Notes: generated by a model from the sequence alone, not told the origin. A DNA stretch of 64,000 nt from Nautilus pompilius (GCA_018389105.1 JACATO010000317.1:2823001-2887000), one strand, 5' to 3'; numbered from the stretch's first letter, positions 12,346-25,164 are shown. Translations and numbers: made by a program.

Positions 12346-12780
12346 AAAATAACCTTTAAATAAGTTTTTTAATATTAAAGACTTTTTTAGAGTAAATTTC
12401 TAATATTATATTGGCCAGTAAGTTTGATTTATTATTTTGCGATTTTAAAAACGTGTAGCTAGAATTAAATTAGCAGCATAAGTTTAAATGGTTGTTCGTA
12501 TTGGCTGCGGTATGCAAAAGTCGTTAGCGATCGTTTTTCAAGCCCAATATCTGGGCGCACTTTGCTCGAAAATTCGCTAGGTCTGAGACACGTAAATGTA
12601 GTTATCATCGGGTCAGCCTAAGAGAAAAAAATATTCTGGTTAAGTCATTTTATTGTTTAATTTCCTTCACTTCCTTTTCCCGATTACCTTATTAGTTTCG
12701 CTATCCGCTGTGTAAAACATTCTACAAATAATCTGCGAATAAATATTTTTTGGTTGCTTTTCTTAAAATTTTGTTATAAA
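12346..12780. other. Non-coding AT-rich stretch
   Basis: Nothing recognisable on either strand. Confidence 0.5.
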
Positions 12781-13523
12781 TCAAGAATCGTGGAACAAAT
12801 TGGTTTGTAAGTGCCAAGAGCTGTTAGCGTGAAGTAAATAAATGTCAGCTCGGTAATCTTCGTTCAAATTCTGAAACAATCCTTTCTTTACGAAAGGCAA
12901 TTTATAGAATGATGCAGCCTTGAAATCGTCGTGGAAAGCCTCTTTCCACATTCGCAAAATAGCTCTGTCCAAACTTTGCTTTAAGAAGATTTCATTTTGA
13001 AAATTATGCTTGTAGTTAAATTAATTCATTGTCAATGACTTTCAGAATCGCATGATTGGCGGCGATACCAGAAACATCAACCAGACAATTCTTTTGTATT
13101 TTATACAGGTATGGAAATGCTTCACAGTATTCACACATTTTCGACAAAACCCCAGGGACTGAAAGAAGTGGAGACCCACAGGTCTGTCCTCAGTCCTTGC
13201 GTGTTTAGTAAATAAATTGTATGGATGCGATGGCCAGTACAACATTGTAGCACCTTACTGTAAAGGCATTTCCCTGCTAAACAAAACGTTGTCAGCCACT
13301 GAGGTGCGAAAACCTTACCAATGTTAAAAGGACAATAATAGCATCTAAACACAGTGCTTTTCATTAAATACCAGTAAACATAAAAAGTGGGCCAATGAAT
13401 CATTAAATATGAGCTTTTGTTCAATGTGCGCAGAACTTCACAGATTTCATAAATCTTAAATGGCCGACACGATTTATATTTTTTCTGCTCACGATCAATA
13501 TTGACTTTGCTGGACAGCATCAC
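12781..13523 (-). pseudogene. Unrecognised coding-like tract
   Basis: A 130-codon minus-strand ORF (13131-13523) runs through sequence less AT-rich than its surroundings. It has natural-looking residue use, for example HWPTFYVYWYL, FRCYYCPFNIGKVFAPQW and LWVSTSFSPWGFVENV, and several Cys residues. Coding character continues in another frame (EYCEAFPYLYKIQKNCLVDV, about 13030-13130) and again at 12781-12972 (AILRMWKEAFHDDFKAA). The pieces lie in one order on one strand, as in a decayed gene or an unknown transposon gene. I do not recognise the family, and no start signal or splice sites decide its limits. Confidence 0.35.
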
Positions 13524-13706
13524 GAACCTTGTTGCTCAGTACATAGAGCAATTAAACTATTCACAGTAACGTTGTAAGTCTATTTTTAAAATACTTATCT
13601 TCGGAAAAGAAGATTTTGATCACGTTCCATGTGGTAAAAAAATTAACTTTAGTAATTTAATTTTTTAAAAGTTGTTCTTTACTTCTCCCTCTGCAGCTCT
13701 TTTTTC

Positions 13707-13708
<2 letters not shown>

Positions 13709-13767
<59 letters not shown>
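13709..13767. repeat. (TTA)n microsatellite
   Basis: About 20 uninterrupted TTA units. Confidence 0.95.
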
Positions 13768-15900
13768 GCTTTTACACTTCTTATCACATCCAATTTTCAT
13801 ATTAAACTGCTACCACAAATATGATTACCACTTTTTCTTCTCCCGCCACAACTACTAATCCTATTTACCCACCATCTACCAAAATTATTACTTATCTACC
13901 TCTTTCTATTATTCCTGCTTCTTTACCTTCTTTCCTAATTAATATTCCTAGTTCATCCTTTTATTGTTCTTCCTCATCTCCGACACAATAACTTTTCTTA
14001 CTCCTATTTATTCTCCTCGGTTTACCACTGAAAACATTGGTAATAATTCAAACGAATATAATTATCAGGTGAAAGTTCGTTGTGGGGATTGATTTGAAAC
14101 CTGTAAGCGAACCCAGTTATATAGCTGCCTGTTGTTATGTAAATAGTAACGCCTGTCTGTTAAATTTTATCAGATTTCGATTCATCAGTTTCAAAATTGG
14201 CGTCCATTTTCTGAAATATGAACTTTTTAATAATAACCCATAGAATTTAAACGTGTATTGGTGACAATTTCTTGACAACATAAGAAAAACTATGGGCAAT
14301 CATTTCTGATTTAAAACTGTAGATACTCTTTCACTTGCAGTAGCCAGATCCAATTATTTTCAATATCTCAGGTTGAGCATTTGGCCAGCTTTCGTAGCTT
14401 TTATGGTGCGCACATTTGTTAAGGAGCAACGTTCGTTTGAAATCTTTTAAATGTTATTTCAGTTAAATGTATTGTAAGATGAAAACACGATTTTGGTAAC
14501 TGAAGAAACGTTCTAATAAGTTACACACCCCTGAAGATCTGTAAATTATTCAAGTGAACAAAAAGACGAAGAAAGCTGAGTTCTTTTGAAGCAAGTTATT
14601 TGATTAATACATACACAGGAATTGATGATCACATTTCAGAATCTGTGCTTAGGTAATTGTATTCCAAACTTCAATCTGTGATTTTAAAAAAGTCAACACC
14701 GCAAAAAATTATTATGGTTTGAGTGCGTCCAACAACTACAGTGATAATTTAATAAATCTTTGAATAGTGTTACACTCAACCTCTCTCCATAGAACAAAAG
14801 ACTAATTCTGTTTAATTTTAAAAAAAAAATCAATGATAATATCTAATTTTATTACCATAAGCAGAAAACAATTAAATCATACAAATTTTAAAACCATGGT
14901 GCACGCAAACTCTGCATTAACATAAAATATAAAGTAAAAAAACAAACAAATACTTGATTATAAATTTATTTCAGATCGTCTCCAGATAATATAATTACTC
15001 CACAATAAACCTGTTATTTAAATTGTGAATCCATATTTAATTTTTATTATTGTAAAACCTTTTTTAAAAAAGTTCTAGCTTTTTGACACATTTCACTATG
15101 TTTTAAATTTTAAAAAAATTGTGGCAGTCAAAAAACAAGATTTTAGTTAATTTATGGGCAAAAATATTTTGGCTCATTTTATTCCTAAAATTTTAAGTAC
15201 TGTCTATTATCACGGTGCAAATTCAATTGTGTGACACATCTCTCTTGCTACTTCTCATCTAAGAAATGTTATTTTCAGTCTGTGGCATTTAACTTATTAT
15301 TAAAATGTGCGTGTATCCCGATCTTCAGAAATATGATCGTAATACTTAAGATTTTATTTTCTATTGTGCAACATTAATTTTTGGGTTCAATGTACTTTAA
15401 TAAAATTTACCTACTCTTGAAAAAAAAAGACCGTTATATAATTTAACTGTAGTAAACTTAATTAAATCCCAAATTTAACATGTGGTTAATTTTACAATAA
15501 CGCTTAAGTATCATTTACTACATAAATTTACTAGATCGTAATAATAACTTATTGAAATAGTACATGACAAGTAATCTCTAATAAAGCATATTTTATTGAG
15601 TGAATCTATTAAAATGCATCAATAGAATAAAAATAAAAGCTTCTTTCGATAAAACCATCTTTTAAATGCAATAATATTTTGCTTTTATTATGCGGAAATA
15701 ATCCAGAAATCAGGCCATCCCTGATTTATAACAATATAAACTCACAGTTTTCTTTAAGACAATAGACAGAAAAACATTGAACGCTTGTGGGCAATTACTG
15801 TATTATAGTCAAATCTAATGCCTTGCATTTTGCCTTATGGGCCATAACCAATGGCATCGATCGTCTGTGGGACGCAGTTCCAAACATCCTCGAATCATTG
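13768..15900. other. Non-coding AT-rich stretch
   Basis: Pyrimidine-rich for the first 250 bp after the TTA repeat, then featureless AT-rich DNA without usable ORFs. Confidence 0.6.
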
Positions 15901-15945
15901 ACTTAGCTGACGGATAGTCACCTTAAAGTATTTCGCGCTCTATTT

Positions 15946-16522
15946 TCATTCCGGATATATTTGATTAATGTCAGAGCGGAAGAGTTTACATAATATGTGA
16001 GAAAGTTCGTGCAGTTTTATTGCAGATGGTGCCTTTAGAGTATGAACGATGCGAAATGTTGCTTCGTAGCTTGCTATGGTCTCGATAAAGCAGAAGGCAA
16101 CAATATAATGAAAGTTAGATGTAATGTCACCACCACAACTAATCACAACAAGTAGGGGAGATGCCTCTCCAAACTATAACCCGTCATCGCTAAAAACTGG
16201 ATCGTGATTGTTTCCTAGCAGACTGACTACGTGCTGCCAATAGTCGCGTTTATAGTTCAGAGGTCAGACCTCATCAGATTTTGTGCCGTTCGTTCTGCCT
16301 AAAGGAGCTCAACCGATACACGAGACTTGCAGGAAAAACCCAATCCTGCACCCTGCCTTCATTCACATGCAAATAAAAAGCAATGGCGCAAATTGTTGGG
16401 TGAACTAACAACGGTGGTATCTTCATGTCCAATAAGAATAGAATTCTACTACGACAGGGAAAATATTCTACTTTGGTCGTTATTTCAGAACTTTGTTTAA
16501 CATTTACCAAAACTTCCATCAC
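15946..16522 (-). pseudogene. Unrecognised coding-like tract
   Basis: Two minus-strand ORFs (16274-16522 and 15946-16146) sit in one order within sequence of better than average GC. Fragments such as LLVHPTICAIAFYLHVNEG and SAIKLHELSHILCKLFRSD look like protein rather than noise. The frames differ and a gap with stops separates them. No family recognised. It could be an old transposon gene or chance. Confidence 0.25.
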
Positions 16523-17590
16523 TCCCGGAAACGGCAGAAAATCCGAGAACCCCGTAATTTATCGATATCTAAGATTTATAGAATTTCATTCAGTACTCCT
16601 GCGAATTAAATTTAAGATAAATTAAAATTGTCCCGCAGTTTTGTTCTGACTTAAGGTTTTAAAACAATCCAGTTAACATTTACAGTGAAAGGAAAACTGC
16701 AACGTGGACCCTATTAAGAGGTTTTACATGACACACTTATTTACGTTTCAGGAGGCAAAGTTTTGTATCCCTGAGTTGCTGATTAACAGAAACCTTACGC
16801 GTCTATAGTTTTCGCCAGGTTCTCCCACTCCCTGCTGACTCTTTGAGTAATAGCCATTTGGAATCGTCCCTTTATTTCTAAAAGGAAACCCGTTTTAGAA
16901 GCATTTCGTTTTCAATTCCTGGAATCGTCACACTTTTTTTCGTTCTATTCCGTCATCCAAGGAAAAAAGGAAAACCCAACTGAATAGCGGTTGTTTACAT
17001 GGAGGGTTTGACAAGAATTCGCAGATGTTACTCTTAAGATGGTAGGCAGTAGGGAGGGGCAACGGTTTGTAGCCTATGTAAATCAGTTTCCTGTGTAGAA
17101 GTGTATCGTGTCTTGGAGAAAGACGCAATAAACGGGGGGAGGAGAGAAAGAATTACAATACTAACTTGTCAGTAAGTAGCAGGAAACAAATAGATGTTAC
17201 GTAACGATCGATTTAAGTGAGTCACGTAAAAGTGGTGTGGCTGTTAACACAGAAACTAATAGACGTCTGGGATTCGCGTGGGTCGACGAGAAAGCGACAA
17301 AATTCTTGTCGCGCTAAAAATTAAAGTGATTAAGTAAAATATCCAATGGAAAAGTGCAGGCAAACGTGTTAGATCACACTAGAAACCCTCAGGTTACTAC
17401 TGCACAATACCACTATATTCAAAAACGTAAATAGTAATTAAAGTCGATCGAAACATTAGCTTAAGTAAATATAAATGTTTTTTTTTTATTTTCACTTTGG
17501 ATGCAAAGAAGTGGTTGAAGATTAGCAGTAGACGGACCAGAGCAAAGAACTGTTTTCGGTAAGATTTCTTTGTGACAGGATGATATTTCT
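16523..17590. other. Non-coding stretch upstream of the secreted-protein gene
   Basis: No ORF of note. Any promoter or upstream exon of the gene at 17720 should lie here or further left, but I see no clear core-promoter signal. Confidence 0.45.
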
Positions 17591-17601
17591 TTTGTTTACA
17601 G

Positions 17602-18031
17602 TTAACATAATTTCTTAATATTGCACCTTCATGGATGCTGATGTTCAGCCCAATTTACGATGACGGGATCCACTACTTTCGTTTTGATTTCCTAAGTTTG
17701 AATCTTCTTTTTAAAAATTATGGTTTGTCTATGGTTTTGCATACTGTTGTTTTGTTGTACTCTCTCCCACACACGAGTAGAAGATCCAGCAGAGCAGACA
17801 GGACGACCATCTCACGTCATGTGTGGTCATGTAAACTCCTCGGGGTACGAACTTTTTATAGTTGTCAGGTTCAAAATAAAGACGGAATTCTGTCCATCGC
17901 ATGATACCAGAGATCCCGGAAGACATTGCAAAGAGAAAATACCGCTGTCAAGCTGCACAACTTGCGGCACTTTTTCTGTAATCACAGAAAATCAAACCAC
18001 GAATGAATGGATGAAGGAATTCTACAATTAA
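17602..18031 (+). CDS. Putative secreted Cys-containing protein, 103 aa (exon from 17602, ORF 17720-18031)
   Basis: The ATG at 17720 opens an intact 103-codon frame ending in TAA at 18029-18031. Residues 1-18 (MVCLWFCILLFCCTLSHT) form a typical signal peptide, so export is inferred. The rest is hydrophilic with Cys at 35, 58, 70, 79 and 82, and N-glycosylation sites at 39 (NSS) and 91 (NQT). The middle, YELFIVVRFKIKTEFC, alternates like a beta strand leading into a Cys, loosely recalling cystatin-fold or cathelicidin proregions. That resemblance is weak and I do not assign a family. An odd number of mature Cys suggests a free thiol, a dimer, or a missing exon. TTTCTTTTGTTTACAG ends at 17601, a strong splice acceptor, so a 5' UTR exon probably lies upstream. 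ATTAAA at 18076-18081 could be the poly(A) signal. Codon use is mixed and natural, unlike chance AT-rich ORFs nearby. An overlapping frame from 17635 is a shadow. Confidence 0.55.
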
Positions 18032-18075
18032 CTGACTGCGATTTATCAAACCATTGAAAATTATCTTTTCATGCA

Positions 18076-18081
18076 ATTAAA
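18076..18081 (+). promoter_or_regulatory. Candidate poly(A) signal ATTAAA
   Basis: A common variant of AATAAA, 45 bases after the stop of the secreted-protein ORF. Position and strand fit; use is unproven. Confidence 0.35.
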
Positions 18082-18535
18082 CGAACCACAGTGTTACACT
18101 TGCTATATTTTGTTATACTATATCATTTACAATTCCGCGCCTCAGCTTTTCATTGTAATATGAACGCAGTAGTTAGACACATTCCAGCCTGGTCCAATAT
18201 CAATCAAACCGCACCCTCTGACACGGTTATGTTAAAAGAAAATTGCAACACCATTTTTCAGTCAGCTTCAATTATTTTTATTGTTTTGACGACAATTTAC
18301 TCGTCAGAGTTTAATCGAAGTATTCCGCTTCCGTAAACACAGATGATAATAAACAAACAATTGAGCGTTTTGTTGGACGTAGTTTGTGCAACAGAGAAAT
18401 AATTTCTGTGCTTTTCTGACGAGTAGTTCCTTCTTATCTTTTGAAAACACGCTGTTTCTAATGAATCGCTTCTGTACCAGACTTTAAAACGGATATAATT
18501 TATTGTCCTCTTCGACTTCTCCTGGGCCAATAAGT

Positions 18536-18539
<4 letters not shown>
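18082..18539. other. Non-coding stretch
   Basis: Short ORFs on both strands without recognisable features. Confidence 0.5.

Positions 18540-18590
<51 letters not shown>
18540..18590. repeat. (GA)n microsatellite
   Basis: About 25 GA units. The SLSLSL stretch in the minus-strand ORF across it is a by-product. Confidence 0.95.
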
Positions 18591-18594
<4 letters not shown>

Positions 18595-18849
18595 ATGATT
18601 GTGATACTAGGGAACTCCATATAAAATTCAGCCAAAATAGCATAGCCGGGAAAAACCAGCCGGTTTTCACTTAATCATCTCTCCTAATTTAATATCATTA
18701 AAGCAGGGAATTAAACATTTTATTATCCCTAACTACATTTAAAACCACTTATACTGCCAGCAAACAAATAAGCAAAGTTGTTGTATATATGTAAGGAAGG
18801 AGTGCCTTCATCATAAATCTTGTTACCTAATACATTGTATGTCAAATTT

Positions 18850-18990
18850 TATCTCCTTTACTAATTTGCATTGGAATGTGTCGAAAGAAATGCTCGATAA
18901 TTCATTAAGTTGTACACTGTTAAATTTTCCACATTTTCGAACTTTCATTATCCGTCATCCAGCTCCAATAAAATAATATATTTTAATCGT
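18850..18990 (+). repeat. Repeat copy B, uninterrupted (empty site)
   Basis: The same repeat as the sequence flanking the 2.2-kb element, here without an insert. The two flanks meet at a single TA (18898-18899) with one base fewer than expected. The right half (18898-18990) is about 95 percent identical to 9981-10073 complemented; the left half is less similar. AATAAA lies at 18967-18972. The repeat class is unknown. Confidence 0.8.
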
Positions 18991-19990
18991 TAACTTTTAA
19001 AGTGGTTCAGCTGTAAGTGACCATTAATGTCGCGGAACAATAAAAGATCAAGACACCGAGCTTTTGCAAAACTTTAGAATTTACTTGGACTCTCTTTGAA
19101 TTAAAGGTCGTCTTTGTTTGTCTGCCTAATTACGGCCAGAGAAACACAATTTTTACGTGTAATGTATTCTATACATAATATTAGCAATAAAAAGTAGAAA
19201 ATTTCGTGTAAATGTCATCTAAAGATGGTGTTTTTTCGGTTTAATGCAGTCTTCTAAGATAAAGATGAATTCTTCCGTTTTGTTATGGTTACTGGTAGAA
19301 TTCTAGAAAAGCATGATACAAACAGACAAACAGAAAACGTTTTTATTAAAAAGAATCTCCACTAATCATAGAAAACCGATCTGTGAAAGTTACAAACATT
19401 TTTCATTACTTTTTCATCAAAGGCCCCTGTTTTGAGCACTCAAAATACGTTCCCAAGTCATTATCATTCCAACCAAATGAGACTGAAAAATTTACTTCTT
19501 GAAATATTCTGTACCAAATTATGGCTCGAGATGACCATGTCTCGTAAAGTTTAACGTTTAGCTGACAGTTTGGTCTCAAACCTTCTTACCACAAATCCGA
19601 AGCCTTTGCCAATTCATGAAACTTTGCAGTAATTGGCGCGATGCCACGTTAGAATTGACATTGGAGTTGACGTGGCTCCTAATGATCTTCCACTATAAAA
19701 TCGCTAAACCGGGTTCCTTCCGCTATCGGTTCGTCTGTAGGAAAAATAGCCAGTGTATTTACGTCCTTGATGCAGACTTAAGACGGTCATTCACAAACTC
19801 AAAAAATTATTGTGCGGACATTAAAAAAATATATTATTTAATAAATCCTTTGCAGGATATTATTCGCCATTAGTTATTATACATGTACATAAATCATTCG
19901 CTATATTATTGCAAATTTATTCCACGAGGAAACATCATACGAGAATTAATGTCGGTCTTTTACTTGTTACCGCGTTTACTTTGTTTTCAC
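18991..19990. other. Non-coding stretch
   Basis: Nothing recognisable. The plus-strand ORF at 19616-19873 lacks any motif. Confidence 0.5.
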
Positions 19991-19994
19991 TTAC

Positions 19995-20142
19995 GACGGG
20001 AACAGCAACGCAGCAGCAGGGCACGTACATGTCGCTATTTCGCAAACTTTGACGACGTAGATGCCTGGGAAGCAACCTTCTCGGGTGCGATGTAAATAAG
20101 TCTAAGGCAAGGAACAAGCACAAAATCAGAGAAGCACGAAGA
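19995..20142 (-). other. Possible internal exon
   Basis: On the minus strand, an acceptor (GGTTTCTGCAG) is followed by 148 GC-rich bases and an excellent donor, GTC/GTAAGT, at 19989-19997. One frame stays open throughout and encodes a hydrophobic start (LILCLFLALDLF) and a CCC run. The plus strand is also partly open. Splice signals and composition are the only support. Confidence 0.25.
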
Positions 20143-20219
20143 CTGCAGAAACCTTGTTGATTAGTCAACAAAAAACAAAAGGCAAAAAAAAAAACAACTT
20201 CTAATCGGCTACAACAGGC

Positions 20220-20480
20220 AAATATTAAAGCTGAACCCTTTCGGTCTCCTCTGGCTGAGATCGAGGCGTGCTATGCTCTGTGACTATGCCTGGTATTTCA
20301 CCCTAGGCTTTAGGGCGTCTGACTGCCGGGAAGGGCTTGTATTGCAGGCTCCCTAACTGGAAAGCGAACATCAGGACAACCGCCTTCTGGCACCACTCCG
20401 GATTAATGCCTCACCCGAAACCACGCACACTCTACTCACAAACACTTTCATATGTGCACCGCTACAAAATAACACCTTTT
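20220..20480. other. GC-rich unassigned segment, possibly an old SINE
   Basis: About 250 bp richer in GC than both neighbours and without an ORF. Such isolated patches are often SINEs, but I cannot see convincing A and B boxes. Confidence 0.2.
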
Positions 20481-22374
20481 GCTATTCCTTTAAATATATA
20501 TCTTTAGAATCCTGCGCATTTTTAAAATTTAAAAATTTTAATTTAAGCTAAGATAGATTACATTAAATTTAATTTCTCAAGTTTTTATTTATATACTTCA
20601 TTGTGTTCTTGTATTCTGCAGACCACTGAGTTTAGAAAAAGGTTAAGAAGCGATCAGTTTATTCTTTTACTATCTCTCTCTCTGTTGGAAAGTATTACTT
20701 TAACGAAAATTTAAAACTATATCAGGTTCCAGTTGTTAATTGGGAAATAAATACGTATAAACAGTTTTCAGGGGGGTTGAAAAAATATAATAAATCTTAA
20801 TTAGATTAAAACAACTATGGCATGTTTTTCATACGCATATGCTAATATTTACATATTTTTTAACCATTCATATAGTTCTTGATACACGGCAGTCGCAGTT
20901 TGAACGTTTTCCAATCACCTGGCTGGCCAATCTCTCCTTTTTGCTTTAATCGTTATATTATTTTTTATAAAAACGGATCTTCTTATTTATTCTGTTTTAT
21001 TCTACTCGTAATAAATATGTTTTCTTTCATAGTTGTTTCATATTTGGCATCAGGTCTTTTCATTCGACGATTTAATTCGCTTTACCATATTTAGTAAGGA
21101 ACAAATCAGGGATTTTCAATAACTCATCTCTTTATCCCAGAATAGGTACGAACAGTTTCGGGAATGTCTTGAGTTACCTTTGTGTTTAAAAGTGAATCGT
21201 CGGTCAGCAAGACATCGGTCTGATGGTAGGGCGAGGTAGACAGGATTACGGTAGTTATTTTCTTCCTACATAAATCCATCCACTTTGCGGATGTCGGTAA
21301 TGATTATAATATAATTGTCTGTAGAAAATTTCCGTACCATATCCTTTCCTCCATTATGCTTCACAGTTGGCACTAGGTTCTGCTTTTTTACGGAGTTGTT
21401 TTTTATGCTTTTCAACACATGTCCTTCGTTTTAAATCGGACAAACTAATGGAAATTCACTATTCGCAATCGATAGACTACTATTAGTGAGCTGTGACATT
21501 TCGGAAACCCTTTTAAAGTGATCAATTAATGTTTTTTTGAGCATCATCACTATGATTCTCTTAATCGTCGCTTAACCATAGTAAAAGATACTGAATGAAG
21601 AATTGCTGTGTCATCAGTTACATATAAGGTGCCCGCGAAATTCACCAAGAAATATGGAATAAATTGTGCACTATTTTTTTTTTAAATAACAAGTAATGTA
21701 CATAATGTACTAATTATACATGAGGCAGTGGTAATAATTTTATAGGCTTATTCACTTTCTGAGGTGTATTATACTCAGTCACTCTAATATGTTTCTGTGT
21801 TTTAGAAAGACACAGGCTCCAGTTTTATCCCTGATGGAAATGAAACTGGATATCCGCCTGGTGATCTATGCCGGTATCGGTGTTTCTCTATTTACCTAGT
21901 AACGTAACTCTTTTCGTTTTACCGATTGTTCTGATTGTAACATAGATTGGGGGGGTCGTCTCTGGTTATATTTATTTATTTATCTGTCTGCCTCGGGAAC
22001 CATAAGCTAACAAAATTTTTAATATGTCTAATGGACTGGTCAAGCTGAACAACCAAGTATAATACTGGACATTTGCGTCGGAATTTGATGTTACGCTTCA
22101 GGAAAGACGGTTTATTTGAACTTTGATTGTATTTGGACATTTAAGCTGATGGGAGGCTAAGCTGGTGATTCTACCTTTCAGAGAATGCTATTTTGAATAT
22201 CAAATTCCTCATTCATTTCTGTGTAACAACTTTGAGGAACCCGATATTCACTATTTTTATCGTAGAGAAATTGCGCATTTCTATTATAAAGATATTAATA
22301 ATAATTTATATTTGTTATTTTTCTTTTAACCCGCGTAATATTTTTGCCTCTTGAATAATATCAAAATTTAGATT
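20481..22374. other. Non-coding AT-rich stretch
   Basis: No supported feature on either strand. Confidence 0.6.
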
Positions 22375-22600
22375 TATTTAGTAGATATAAGAAGGCAGAA
22401 ATTCTTCATGGCTGACACAAGGATTTTCAGGCAAGAAAAAATAGACTGCAATACCATGTAGTGTAAGTTCTTCTCCTGGTTTTCTCTGTGGACTTGTTCG
22501 GTAAAGCGTGCTTAAGATTCTGAAAGGAAGCTCACTTTGATCAAAAAGAGAATCCAGAGATTTCTGTGGCAATACTTTCTGTTTGGTCTAATTGGCATTT
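22375..22600 (-). other. Possible terminal exon with poly(A) signal
   Basis: A minus-strand frame encodes SLDSLFDQSELPFRILSTLY and later LHGIAVYFFLPENPCVSHEE. It ends in TAA, and AATAAA overlaps the stop at 22372-22378. An AATTAG acceptor-like site lies near 22592, with a weak pyrimidine tract. Residue use is protein-like but the piece is short and unrecognised. Confidence 0.25.
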
Positions 22601-24774
22601 CCAGAATGGTACTTTTGATGTGAGACTTGCCTGGCAGATGAAATAGTCCACAAATTTGGCTACCCATCTATCTACACTTTTCAATATACTAGTTTAAACA
22701 TGCAATGCGAACACAAATAGGATTTATTTTTAAAATTTACCTAACAGTTATTACAGTATTAAATCTAATATTTTTTAATGAAACTTTATTTAAGGAATCC
22801 ATAATATTTCTATTCTTATGGAAGGCTGTGATTTGTGATAAATGCACATATAATTGCTTGTGAAGAAGTATAAAATAAATATTTGACTGGGCTGTTTACC
22901 ATACTTTTGAATATTAATGAAACAAATAGAAACATTCCAACATTTGTTCTTATTATTTCGATCTTTCGGGCTATAGAAGGTTAGGATTAGAAACTCTAAG
23001 AGTATTACAATGTGTTCTACAGTCGTAAGAGTTATTCCAGTCCTGTGGTATAAATTGTTGGAACGATCTGCTTATCAGAAATGTTCAATGAACAAAATTC
23101 AATTCATTAAACATTCTTTGGATAGATTGGCCTGAAATAACATTGACTTTATATAAGTTGAAAGAAATAGCTACTCACATAGAGAAGGAAATTTAATTTA
23201 AAATATTTAAAGATGTTTCCTCTGTTTAGACAGTTGGATAATATTACGAATTACTTCGGACAGTAGATCACGATGCCAAGACTGGATATCGGGAAAGGAC
23301 TTCTACAATTGGCAAATCTGACCCATCGTCTCCTAACCATCACAGATTACTTTAGAAATTGTAACAGTTCAGATCTTCATAACCAGTTTCAAAACCTTCT
23401 GTTACCTATTGGTTCATCGTTTATGACATATCGGTCTGACAACACTGTGAAACAAATGCACGTTGAGAAGCAAACTCGTAGTAGCATATTTAGGTTTAAA
23501 CTTTAATTCCAACATTTAGTTTGTAAAATAAACCTTAAAGCAAAAATATTGGCTGGACAAAAACTCTACACATTATTCTTTTTAGAGAAAAACTGCCTAC
23601 CGTGATTATTGTTATTTATTTATTTGTGGTTGTCTGTTTTTCATGGGACCATCAAAGATAAAGTGTTAAATTGCAAGACAGACGAAAAATTCTGTAACTC
23701 CTTTCATTCCTTAAGTATAATGGGACGTAAATGAAAGTAGGCTGTTTCTATCTGTGTCGTGAAAATATAACTGATCATTTAAGAAAATAATAAAAAAATA
23801 TTAATTTCTAAATTATTTAGAGATGCATTTACATTATACGCTGCGACTAGAATTGCACTTACTTTACTTCCATCATGATTTAACTATAGTCCGCATTCAA
23901 AGCATAGATGCATCGATAAACTAAAATGAAACAGACGAAATAAGAAAAGATTTTGTGAAATTCGAAGGTTAAATAGAAAGAATTACTTCTATGTTAATGC
24001 AGTTATAGATATTGGAATAGTTATCGATGAGGTAAAGTAATTCTGTCCGTAATGTCTGTTTCTGAAGGGCTCTATATCTATACCAATATTGGTACTTTAT
24101 CCTTTAGGCTACACGCTATCTTTTTCCTATTACGGTTCAAGAACTTAAGTAAATGTATTTTGCCATCATAACCCAGAGACGAAGAATAAGTAGCGAAAAT
24201 CGAAGGTTTTTAGTAAATACTTTACGTGGCGACATGCAGAAAGTGTAGATCGAAATGATGAATACAGAATTTTCTTGAACCAGAGAGAGATAACGGAAAT
24301 AAGAGTAAATAAATTAATTCTAAAAAAAAATGTGAAATGCGATTACATAAAACAGGATTATGGATTTTAACTAGTTTTCTTCGAATTGTTTAGTAAGAAG
24401 TCGTTTTTACTACAAACCAAAGTAAGATGTATACACTACTTTGTATCCAAAATAAATTAGTATGTTATATAATACAGCATAAAAAACACGGAGTTTACCT
24501 TTTGTAAAAATAATACAATTTTAGACAACAATAAATACAAAATAAATATAGTACATTGAAATTTTAGAAGCCATTTTTTTTACTAATACTGCTTTTAAAA
24601 TTTATTTAAAATTTATTTTATATTAGTTTTTAAGGAAAATGATTGTTATGATTTATTATATGCGCTGTTGGAATATTTTTATGTTTTTACTGAACATAAT
24701 TTACAAATATCTCAAACCGTACACTCACCATTGTCGTTAACAGCTGTAATAATAACAGTAATAGTAACAAGAGA
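22601..24774. other. Non-coding AT-rich stretch
   Basis: One modest plus-strand ORF at 23273-23506 (77 codons) is more balanced in codon use than its surroundings but has no motif, acceptor or poly(A) signal that would support it. Confidence 0.45.
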
Positions 24775-24779
24775 AGTAA

Positions 24780-24829
<50 letters not shown>

Positions 24830-24830
24830 A
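24775..24830. repeat. (TAG)n microsatellite
   Basis: About 17 TAG units. The poly-Leu run in the minus-strand ORF at 24687-24980 is the repeat read as CTA. Confidence 0.95.
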
Positions 24831-25164
24831 AATATTACTAATAATATAATTTGTGTTGCTTATATTGTTTTGACATTTGGAAAGGCCTGTCGTTGTAGTT
24901 AGAGGCTGTACAGTAGATGTTTGAGTTAAGAGCGCAGTCTGTTTCATATGCAGTAAAGTAAAACCAAGTATTGTTAACATTAAGTACGGTTTCTTTGGAC
25001 ATCTCTGGTCACATTTAAATTTTAAAGGTCATCTTAAAAACTAGTACAATTATAAATTATTATCATTAATATCCATCATTTAAAAATTACAAAATAATGA
25101 AGGTAAAACTTCAAGCGGTGCATTGGTAGTAGGCTTCCTTCAAATTTTTTACCAGATTTTCATG

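Noticed and set aside
18297-18635. 112-codon minus-strand ORF with SLSLSL
   Set aside because: Created by the (GA)n microsatellite; the flanks show no coding character.
24687-24980. 97-codon minus-strand ORF rich in Leu
   Set aside because: The Leu run is the (TAG)n microsatellite read on the other strand.
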